Source: Bacilli bacterium (GTDB taxonomy: Bacteria; Bacillota_I; Bacilli_A; RFN20; CAG-826). Taken from it: a stretch of DNA of 5,081 nt. The position numbers were made by a program, and so were the translations under genes. Where the stretch lies: the NCBI GenBank assembly GCA_017618495.1, contig JAFZUD010000063.1, forward strand, positions 1-5,081. Direction: 5' to 3'. Shown piece by piece: positions 1 through 4,384 of the stretch. Every line of letters starts with the position of its first letter. Position 1 is the first letter of the stretch. The notes beneath the pieces are model-generated. The model saw only the letters and a program-made list of their open reading frames with translations. It had not been told where the DNA came from and did no database searches.

Positions 1-358
1 CAAGAAGAAGGAGGGCTCTTTCAAGTGTGGCGTTGCTCTTCTCCAATTTGTCATAGAACTGAAGATAGGCTTGAGAGAGTTCGATGTTCTTGATGCCAAG
101 ATTCTTCATGAGAATGGTTCTAAGGACATTGAGGCCTGCGAACATCCAGCATCTTCCTGATTGCTTCTGATTGGTGACCGAACCGGCTTTGACATCAACG
201 CTGAAGGTATTCGTCAATGAGTCGAATGTCTCTTTGTCGATCGCACTGTTAAATAAGCCGTTGTGAGTGACCGTTCTTTCGATCACCTTGTGGCTCTTGT
301 CTTTTTTGTATTCATCTTCATATGAAGATAAGTCTTTTGATTCAATTGCTTCTTTCAT
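1..358 (-). CDS. pepC: Aminopeptidase C (bleomycin hydrolase family, peptidase C1), N-terminal part
   Basis: Cytosolic cysteine aminopeptidase that trims N-terminal residues from peptides; known members form hexameric barrels. Only the first 119 codons are present, because the gene runs off the left edge; full-length members are about 440 residues. The decisive motif is VTNQKQSGRCWMFAGLN at residues 61-77. It contains the oxyanion-hole Gln64 and the catalytic Cys70, spaced six residues apart as in papain. The catalytic His and Asn would lie outside the window. The start is the ATG at 356-358, preceded 9 nt away by a strong AAAGGAGGA site (368-376). The gene lies downstream of degV on the same strand but is separated from it by a terminator, so it is probably its own transcription unit. 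The motif makes the family call secure. Confidence 0.93.
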   Translation of the reverse strand, partial: MKEAIESKDLSSYEDEYKKDKSHKVIERTVTHNGLFNSAIDKETFDSLTNTFSVDVKAGSVTNQKQSGRCWMFAGLNVLRTILMKNLGIKNIELSQAYLQFYDKLEKSNATLERALLLL

Positions 359-377
359 ATAACTGCTTCCTCCTTTG

Positions 378-385
378 AAGCGCTT
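378..385. promoter_or_regulatory. AAGCGCTT palindrome in the pepC leader (weak cre-like core)
   Basis: A perfect 8-bp palindrome, AAGCGCTT, lies just upstream of the pepC ribosome binding site. It equals the core of the optimal CcpA catabolite-response element (TGAAAGCGCTTTCA), but the flanks match poorly. The same 8-mer occurs between the -35 and -10 of degV. A roadblock-type CcpA site is possible; the evidence is only the core match and the location. Confidence 0.25.
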
Positions 386-403
386 GATTAACATATCACA
401 AGA

Positions 404-432
404 TATAGAAAACTAAAGGATTACTTTTTCAA
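404..432 (-). promoter_or_regulatory. Possible pepC promoter
   Basis: Read on the minus strand there is TTGAAA (427-432), a 17-bp spacer and TCTATA (404-409), followed by AT-rich DNA. The -35 fits well and the -10 is mediocre; shifting by two bases gives TATATC with a 19-bp spacer. The -35 lies inside the palindrome at 421-437, just after the degV terminator, where an independent pepC promoter would be expected. Confidence 0.3.
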
Positions 433-437
433 AGTAA
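421..437. repeat. Perfect inverted repeat TTACTTT-TTC-AAAGTAA
   Basis: Two 7-bp arms (421-427 and 431-437) surround a 3-base centre. It overlaps the likely -35 of pepC and lies immediately past the T-run of the degV terminator. It could be an operator for a dimeric repressor, or a short AT-rich hairpin that helps stabilise the end of the degV transcript. Its size and symmetry are certain; its role is not. Confidence 0.45.
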
Positions 438-438
438 G

Positions 439-463
439 AAAAAACCTCACCACTTGGTGAGGT
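439..463 (-). terminator. Intrinsic terminator of degV
   Basis: ACCTCACC (444-451) and GGTGAGGT (456-463) form an 8-bp GC-rich stem with a four-base ACTT loop. On the minus strand the stem is followed directly by six T residues (439-444, of which 444 can also pair). It lies 8 bp past the degV stop codon. The other strand also has a T-rich run after the stem, so it may work in both directions, but no plus-strand gene reads into it. Confidence 0.85.
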
Positions 464-470
464 CTTCTTT

Positions 471-1340
471 TTATCTGTGTTTCGCGTGGAAGGCAACGGA
501 CACTCCGCCAGGTCCGCTATGAGCGCCAGCGGTTGGGTTGCATGGCACTTTCTCAATATTGAGGTCTTCACCGAATCTGGCTTTGAGCATCTCGCACATC
601 TTCTTGACGAGAAGCGGGCTATCGGTATGACCGACGACGAATGTGTAGTTCTTGATGTCGTCACCGAGATCCTCAACGAACTTGACCATCGTCTTTAAGG
701 CATTGGCCTGACCAATGGCTTTTCCAAATGATCCCATGATGCCTTTGTCATTGATGTTGATAAGAGGCTTGATGCCGATCATCCCTCCCATGAAAGCGCT
801 GAAGCCGGAGACTCTTCCTGAGTTCTTGAAGAACTTTAAGTCATCAGCGAAGAAGTAGCAGGCGAAGTGCTGTCTTTCCTCTTCGCCCCATTTGATGAGC
901 TCATCGATGGTGTAGCCCTTCTTGTATCTTTCAAGCATCTCTTTGACGATGACGTAAGCGCCTGTCGTCATGCTCATGGTGTCGAAGTGCTCGAATCTGA
1001 CATTAGGATATTTCTCTTTGAGTTCCTTGATAGCCTTCTCCATGTTGTCGAAGGTAAGGCTCATCGCACTGGAAAAATGGATATAAAGAATCTCGTCTCC
1101 ATTCGCGAATGCAGGTTCGAATATCTCTTTGTAATTGGCAGGGGATAATGCCGCGGTGGTAGGAATGGTTCCACCTCTAAGCATGTTGTAATAGGCGTGA
1201 GGTTCGAATTCCTCAAAGTCGACATAAGGGTAGACCTCTTTGTCACCGATGAAGTAAGGCATCGAGATAAGGGATACGCCATATTCCTTGGCCTGAGCCT
1301 TGGTGATGTCGCAATCGGAATCAACGAAAATGTGAAGCAT
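471..1340 (-). CDS. degV: DegV family fatty-acid-binding protein (FakB-like)
   Basis: DegV proteins bind a single fatty acid and, in the FakA/FakB system, present it to the kinase FakA so that exogenous fatty acids can enter phospholipids. The 289 residues match the usual family length. Motifs in order: VDSDCDIT near the N-terminus (6-13), TTAALSPANY (61-70), HFSSAMS (88-94), FDTMSM (119-124), FFKNSGRVS with Arg176, then GMIGIKPL (186-193), GHTDSP (237-242) and AGAHSGPGG (271-279) with the conserved His274. Family members usually have a GPVIG segment before that last motif; here it is CNPTAG, a variation I cannot assign to a specificity. The ATG at 1338-1340 is supported by the near N-terminal DSDCD motif; the ribosome binding site (GAAAGG) is about 12 nt away, rather far. 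No fakA is in the window. The ligand is not known. Confidence 0.92.
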   Translation of the reverse strand: MLHIFVDSDCDITKAQAKEYGVSLISMPYFIGDKEVYPYVDFEEFEPHAYYNMLRGGTIPTTAALSPANYKEIFEPAFANGDEILYIHFSSAMSLTFDNMEKAIKELKEKYPNVRFEHFDTMSMTTGAYVIVKEMLERYKKGYTIDELIKWGEEERQHFACYFFADDLKFFKNSGRVSGFSAFMGGMIGIKPLININDKGIMGSFGKAIGQANALKTMVKFVEDLGDDIKNYTFVVGHTDSPLLVKKMCEMLKARFGEDLNIEKVPCNPTAGAHSGPGGVSVAFHAKHR

Positions 1341-1372
1341 AGTTAATAACGACCTTTCGTGTGTATAAGAAG

Positions 1373-1401
1373 AGTTTATAGGAAAGCGCTTGGAGTTTCA
1401 A
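1373..1401 (-). promoter_or_regulatory. Probable degV promoter
   Basis: On the minus strand TTGAAA (1396-1401) is followed by a 17-bp spacer and TAAACT (1373-1378), in the 71-bp gap between rloB and degV. This gives degV its own start of transcription. No hairpin plus T-run is visible after rloB, so some read-through from the rloAB operon into degV is also possible. Confidence 0.5.
1381..1394. promoter_or_regulatory. cre-like palindrome in the degV promoter
   Basis: The sequence GGAAAGCGCTTGGA matches the optimal catabolite-response element TGAAAGCGCTTTCA at 11 of 14 positions, including the whole central AAAGCGCTT. It lies between the -35 and -10 hexamers of degV, where a bound CcpA-type regulator would block initiation. 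Seen in sequence: the match and the position. Inferred: that a CcpA homologue exists and uses it. Confidence 0.4.
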
Positions 1402-1411
1402 AGACGCGTTG

Positions 1412-2113
1412 TTATGAGCGTTTAGCCTCTTTGCTCTTTTTGTTTTTTATGTAGGCAAGGATGAATTCAGCGAATTGGTAGATGCCGCTTGATGGGTTTG
1501 GCTTTTTGTCTGACTTGCTGTCCTCATCTTTCTTTTTCATCCACTTAGTCGCTTTTTCGATTGAGCCGCCGTAAACGGTTAGGAAGTGATGGAGACCTTC
1601 CATGTTTTTCTTGTATTTCTTTCGGCAACCTTTTTCTTTCAAGAAACCATTGATTTTGTCGATATAGTTTTTTCGACTCATGGCAGTCTGGAGGTTTTCG
1701 AAATAGTGATAGACCCATACTTCAAAGCATTCGTTTGACCAACAGGCATGCCATGCTATGTCGGAATCGTTTTTACCCTGTTCCTTTATCAAGCGGAAAG
1801 CCTCATCGAAATCTTCAAAATCATCCTTGTCATAGAACACCCAAACATCGGTTATCGTTTCTGACTTCTTTTTGCGCTTTTTGACGTCCTCGATGGCGTA
1901 TTTAACCAAATCGATTGTGTGTTTTGATTTGGCTGCTTTGACCGAGACAATTTCTATGTCGTCTTTTGAAACGCTGAGCTCTTCTGAGGCAAACGCTTTC
2001 AAATCTTCCACATATAGTGGTTCCGTCTTCGTCCCTTCCGCATAAACGAGATGCCTGCCGAAAGAGAGTAATACATTTGGTATGTTTCTTCTTCCTCGAG
2101 GTCTATTAATCAC
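1412..2113 (-). CDS. rloB: RloB family protein (putative Toprim-like effector of an RloAB system)
   Basis: Second gene of the rloAB pair, 233 residues. RloB was named from genes linked to type I restriction loci; the family is thought to carry a Toprim-like metal-binding fold, and it is the likely nuclease partner of the ATPase. Visible motifs: YAEGTKTEPLY (24-34) with the Toprim-type Glu26, VWVFYDKDD (90-98) supplying an acidic D-x-D, SNECFEVWVYHYFE (126-139), which is the family hallmark, and NPSSG (206-210) near the C-terminus. The C-terminal tail is very basic (KNKKSKEAKRS). Translation starts at GTG (2111-2113), which overlaps the rloA stop by 8 bp with AAAGGA 10 nt upstream; a TGA lies three codons further upstream in frame, so no earlier start is possible. 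The overlap suggests coupled translation and a protein complex with RloA. Target (phage DNA, tRNA or other) cannot be read from the sequence. Confidence 0.85.
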   Translation of the reverse strand: MINRPRGRRNIPNVLLSFGRHLVYAEGTKTEPLYVEDLKAFASEELSVSKDDIEIVSVKAAKSKHTIDLVKYAIEDVKKRKKKSETITDVWVFYDKDDFEDFDEAFRLIKEQGKNDSDIAWHACWSNECFEVWVYHYFENLQTAMSRKNYIDKINGFLKEKGCRKKYKKNMEGLHHFLTVYGGSIEKATKWMKKKDEDSKSDKKPNPSSGIYQFAEFILAYIKNKKSKEAKRS

Positions 2114-3365
2114 ACCAAGTCAGTCCTTTCTTAATAAATGGATCGGCCCCGAACCTTCCTTCGAGGTATTGTTTGCCATACACTGCATCTTTCCTGACCA
2201 TCTCGCCTTTGTAATTAACGATGTTGGAAAGAGGGGTATAGATAGTTGAGAATCTTTCATCTCTGTAGGCGAACCAAATCTCATCTCTCCTGAACAGCTT
2301 GTTGTTCATGTTCGTGATGTCGTGAGAATTGAAGATAAGCTGTCTTGACTCGTTTTCTTTCGATGTGAACATCTCAACGATTGCCCTGATGAGTTTTGGG
2401 TGGAGATGTGAATCGAAATCGTCGGCAAAGCAAACGCCCCCCTTCTTAGACAAGATGGCGAAAACCAAATTGATAACCTTGATTGTGCCGCTCGATTCGT
2501 TACCAAGCGGGATGGAAAAGACTTCCCCATCTTCGTTCTTTCTTTCGATATACGGATGAAAAACTCCTTGGGCCACTTCTTTGAACTCCAATTTTGTGAT
2601 CCTCATGTCGAAAACGTTCAAAATCTCTTTGGCCTTCCCTAAGCAATTCTTCAGTGGCTCCATGGTTTCTTTTGTGTAGTTGAATGGGGTGTCTTCCATC
2701 CGCGGCCATAGATAAGATGATATTTCTTTGAAGAAAACGGAGATTGGCGAGGAATCGTCTTTGAAAGTTTCGGTGAAATACTTCAAGAAGGTGTAGTTTT
2801 TTGCTAGCGATCTTTTGCCTTTGATCAAATCGACATCTTTAAGCGTCTCACAAGTGACGATGCCTTTGCTATTTCTTTCGAAGAGTTGAGCGAACTCTTT
2901 TTCTTCGAGTTTTCGGCAAACCATCTCTTCTTTTTTGATTTCGAAATCGATTGCCCAAGCAAATGGGCTCGCGAAAGACTGTGGGTTGAATTGCTGTGTC
3001 ATCTTATTCAAATCGACAGTCAACGAATAACCGATCTCATATCCCTCACTAACTATATATAGGGTAAAAACAGTATCTTTCCCTCTTAAGAAAACATTTG
3101 GGAAATAGTTCTCGTCTTTAATGGAATCGTTAAGGTACATGGAACGCAAAACGATGCCGCAGAAAGTGCTCATAGCTTTCAAAAGGTTTGATTTACCGCC
3201 GCCGTTAGGGCCATAGATTGAAGCGACCTTGAGCAATCTTTCTTTCCCGGCCTTTATTACGTGATCTTGATACTCGGAAACCAATTTTGCAGGGCAAGCT
3301 TCCATGGTGAAAACTTGTTCTTCGCGGATTGATTTGTAATTGGTAACCCTGAATTCTTTAAGCAT
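2106..3365 (-). CDS. rloA: RloA-like ABC/OLD-type ATPase (AAA15 family)
   Basis: Single-polypeptide SMC/ABC-type ATPase, first gene of the rloAB operon; such ATPases act as the sensor or motor for a linked effector. I place the start at ATG 3363-3365 (419 residues). A TTG two codons upstream is also open, but the GGAG site lies only one base from it and 7 nt from the ATG. Motifs in this numbering: N-terminal MLKEFRVTNYKSI, Walker A GPNGGGKS (52-59), a long variable lid region (about 75-285), signature-like NESSG (289-293), Walker B VCFADDFD (311-318) followed by SHLHP, and the H-loop NSHD (346-349). The C-terminal YLEGRFGADPF segment is typical of the COG1106 group. At the catalytic position after the Walker B Asp there is Asp rather than the usual Glu. 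Transcription is likely under two operators. Defence function is inferred from family and pairing, not proven here. Confidence 0.87.
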   Translation of the reverse strand: MLKEFRVTNYKSIREEQVFTMEACPAKLVSEYQDHVIKAGKERLLKVASIYGPNGGGKSNLLKAMSTFCGIVLRSMYLNDSIKDENYFPNVFLRGKDTVFTLYIVSEGYEIGYSLTVDLNKMTQQFNPQSFASPFAWAIDFEIKKEEMVCRKLEEKEFAQLFERNSKGIVTCETLKDVDLIKGKRSLAKNYTFLKYFTETFKDDSSPISVFFKEISSYLWPRMEDTPFNYTKETMEPLKNCLGKAKEILNVFDMRITKLEFKEVAQGVFHPYIERKNEDGEVFSIPLGNESSGTIKVINLVFAILSKKGGVCFADDFDSHLHPKLIRAIVEMFTSKENESRQLIFNSHDITNMNNKLFRRDEIWFAYRDERFSTIYTPLSNIVNYKGEMVRKDAVYGKQYLEGRFGADPFIKKGLTWCD

Positions 3366-3372
3366 AAACAAA

Positions 3373-3376
3373 CTCC
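3373..3376 (-). promoter_or_regulatory. Ribosome binding site that fixes the rloA start
   Basis: Minus-strand GGAG with a 7-nt spacer (TTTGTTT) before the ATG at 3363-3365. For the alternative TTG at 3369-3371 the spacer would be a single base, which is not workable. Confidence 0.6.
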
Positions 3377-3393
3377 ATGAGATTTTTTCTCAC
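3376..3393. repeat. Operator-like repeat, copy 1 (promoter-proximal)
   Basis: CATGAGATTTTTTCTCAC, containing the inverted repeat TGAGA-N5-TCTCA (3378-3392). It covers the predicted transcription start of rloA and ends next to the ribosome binding site. An exact 18-bp copy lies at 3431-3448. A bound dimeric regulator here would block initiation. Confidence 0.7.
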
Positions 3394-3397
3394 AGAC

Positions 3398-3426
3398 ATT
3401 ATGAACCCTTTTTATTTTGGTGTAAA
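3398..3426 (-). promoter_or_regulatory. Strong sigma-A-type promoter of rloAB
   Basis: Minus-strand TTTACA (3421-3426), 17-bp spacer, CATAAT (3398-3403); each hexamer is one base from consensus. Transcription would start near 3391 and give a leader of about 26 nt before the rloA ATG. The two 18-bp repeats sit immediately on either side: 4 bp upstream of the -35 and just downstream of the -10. Confidence 0.72.
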
Positions 3427-3430
3427 TCAT

Positions 3431-3448
3431 CATGAGATTTTTTCTCAC
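3431..3448. repeat. Operator-like repeat, copy 2 (promoter-distal)
   Basis: Exact copy of the 18-bp sequence at 3376-3393, in the same orientation, with the copies 55 bp apart start to start. It ends 4 bp before the rloA -35. A further CATGAG half-site occurs at 3457-3462, with a degenerate second half. This copy lies in the divergent gap and could also influence plus-strand transcription. Confidence 0.7.
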
Positions 3449-3508
3449 GACTTAGACATGAGTGATTAATCTTTACTCCTCCTCACTTACCATATAGAGG
3501 AGCAGGGG

Positions 3509-3538
3509 ATGATTTTTCGTAAAAAAGATAAAGAATAG
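3509..3538 (+). CDS. Possible nine-codon leader ORF upstream of the phosphoesterase
   Basis: ATG at 3509 opens a frame encoding MIFRKKDKE and ends in TAG at 3536-3538. It is preceded by GAGGAG (3497-3502) with a 6-nt spacer, a better ribosome binding site than that of the downstream gene. The GAGGAG can pair perfectly with CTCCTC at 3479-3484 across a 12-nt loop, which would hide it. The peptide is lysine-rich and not a run of a single amino acid as in classic attenuators. Nine codons may arise by chance, so this is tentative, and no convincing promoter was found before it. Confidence 0.25.
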   Translation: MIFRKKDKE

Positions 3539-3545
3539 TAAATTG

Positions 3546-3579
3546 TTGACACTTTTTCTTTTTGTGGAAATCCTATAAG
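3546..3579 (+). promoter_or_regulatory. Possible promoter just before the phosphoesterase, -10 unclear
   Basis: A perfect TTGACA lies at 3546-3551. The best -10-like hexamer, TATAAG (3574-3579), is 22 bp away, which is too far; at 17 bp there is only AATCCT. If it is used, the mRNA would be leaderless or nearly so, because the ATG begins at 3581. Confidence 0.25.
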
Positions 3580-3580
3580 C

Positions 3581-4243
3581 ATGATTTACATCACAGGCGA
3601 CACTCACGGAGACATTGATTTCGATAAGCTTCTCCCTCTCAAAGAGAAGAACCTTTCATATGACGACTACCTCATCATCTGTGGTGATGCAGGAATATGT
3701 TGGTCCAAAGAAGATCTCCCTCATTTCCTAGAGCTCTATAACAGCCTTGGCTGCACGATTCTCTATATCGATGGCAACCATGAGAACTTCGATATGCTTA
3801 ATAAGATGCCTGTAGTGGAATTCGGAGGCGCTTTAACACACAAGATAGATGAACATATCTTCCATATCCTCCGTGGAGAAATATTGACCCTAGAAGGAAA
3901 GACATTCCTTTGCCTAGGAGGAGCCCGTTCAACCGATAAGGCATATAGAACCCCATATGTCTCTTGGTGGCCGGAAGAGATGATCACCGAAGAGGATATC
4001 AAGAACGCTGAAAGGAACTTAGCCAAGTTCAATAACAAGGTCGATTATGTCCTCACTCACTGCGTGGAGACTTTCACTGCTTGCTCTTGTCTCCTAAAAG
4101 GAAGAGACGCTTGTACGGACGCTCTATGTTTCATCGATATGGTAGTGGATTACAAACACTGGTACTTCGGCCATTACCATGTAGATAGGCAAATAGATAA
4201 AAAGAGAACCTGTCTGTATCAGGATATCGTCGAACTAGATTAA
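3581..4243 (+). CDS. Calcineurin-like metallophosphoesterase
   Basis: Two-metal phosphoesterase of the calcineurin-like superfamily, 220 residues, complete, with no signal peptide or membrane segment, so cytosolic. The metal-binding signatures appear in the expected order: GDTHGD (6-11), GDAGICW (35-41), GNHEN (65-69), THC (159-161) and GHYH (197-200). Two more stretches, RGEILTLEGKTFLCLGGARS (98-117) and SWWPEEM (128-134), resemble a group of small bacterial phosphoesterases whose second motif reads GDxGIxW instead of GDxxD. The substrate (phosphoprotein, nucleotide or other) cannot be told. The start ATG is fixed by the GDTHG motif at residue 6, although only a weak GTGGA precedes it 12 nt away. 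It is divergent from rloA and on the same strand as fic, with a hairpin between them. A link to RloAB is possible only by position. Confidence 0.88.
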   Translation: MIYITGDTHGDIDFDKLLPLKEKNLSYDDYLIICGDAGICWSKEDLPHFLELYNSLGCTILYIDGNHENFDMLNKMPVVEFGGALTHKIDEHIFHILRGEILTLEGKTFLCLGGARSTDKAYRTPYVSWWPEEMITEEDIKNAERNLAKFNNKVDYVLTHCVETFTACSCLLKGRDACTDALCFIDMVVDYKHWYFGHYHVDRQIDKKRTCLYQDIVELD

Positions 4244-4271
4244 TTGAAAATCAGTTGAAGTTTGATAAAGA

Positions 4272-4310
4272 ACTTGTTTTATTTTCAAAAGAAAATAAGT
4301 ATTTGTTTTT
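4272..4310 (+). terminator. Weak AT-rich terminator after the phosphoesterase
   Basis: TTATTTTC (4279-4286) and GAAAATAA (4291-4298) form an 8-bp stem with an AAAA loop, followed by TATTTGTTTTT (4300-4310). An alternative fold pairs ACTTGTTTT (4272-4280) with AAAATAAGT (4292-4300). The stem has almost no GC pairs, so termination may be partial, leaving some read-through into fic. Confidence 0.45.
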
Positions 4311-4320
4311 ACTGCCTAAT
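4309..4320. repeat. 12-bp direct repeat TTACTGCCTAAT, copy 1
   Basis: First of two exact copies of TTACTGCCTAAT upstream of fic, 21 bp apart start to start, i.e. two helical turns. This copy lies upstream of the likely -35 and overlaps the last T residues of the preceding terminator. Candidate regulator binding site. Confidence 0.6.
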
Positions 4321-4324
4321 AGTA

Positions 4325-4353
4325 TTGAATTACTGCCTAATTTGTACTAATAT
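4325..4353 (+). promoter_or_regulatory. Possible fic promoter
   Basis: TTGAAT (4325-4330), a 17-bp spacer and TAATAT (4348-4353); each hexamer matches consensus at four of six positions. Transcription would begin about 14 nt before the fic ATG. The second TTACTGCCTAAT repeat fills most of the spacer, so a protein bound there would compete with RNA polymerase. Confidence 0.4.
4330..4341. repeat. 12-bp direct repeat TTACTGCCTAAT, copy 2
   Basis: Exact second copy of the 12-mer, placed between the proposed -35 and -10 of fic. The direct orientation and 21-bp period suggest two regulator molecules binding on the same DNA face. Confidence 0.6.
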
Positions 4354-4384
4354 ATGGTTAGAAAGATAGAATTATGGTTAGAAA
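4353..4384 (+). repeat. TATGGTTAGAAA direct repeat pair spanning the fic start
   Basis: Exact 12-mers at 4353-4364 and 4373-4384, 20 bp apart. The second contains the fic start codon. The first contains an ATG (4354-4356) in another frame that opens a 15-codon ORF ending in TAA inside fic. A local duplication, or a regulator site overlapping the translation start, would explain it. Confidence 0.5.

Noticed and set aside
413..1324. Several open frames of 70-95 residues on both strands overlapping degV
   Set aside because: They are alternate-frame shadows of degV, with low-complexity or serine/arginine-rich products and no ribosome binding sites.
1412..3365. Calling the pair PARIS (AriAB) or Septu
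   Set aside because: The effector shows the RloB motifs (EGxKTEPxY, SNxCFExW), not an evident DUF4435 or HNH motif, so only RloAB is supported.
3366..3371. TTG start for rloA, two codons upstream of the ATG
   Set aside because: The GGAG site is only one base away from it, while it is 7 nt from the ATG; the ATG also begins directly with the family's N-terminal motif.
3376..3448. CRISPR array from the two 18-bp repeats
   Set aside because: There are only two copies, shorter than usual CRISPR repeats, with a promoter between them and no cas genes.
3257..3448. Minus-strand 63-residue ORF starting with GTG inside repeat copy 2
   Set aside because: It has no ribosome binding site near its start, overlaps the rloA start in another frame, and resembles no known protein.
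3457..3484. Minus-strand GAGGAGGAG as a ribosome binding site for a small gene ahead of rloA
   Set aside because: The next ATG is about 16 nt away and opens only four codons before TGA.
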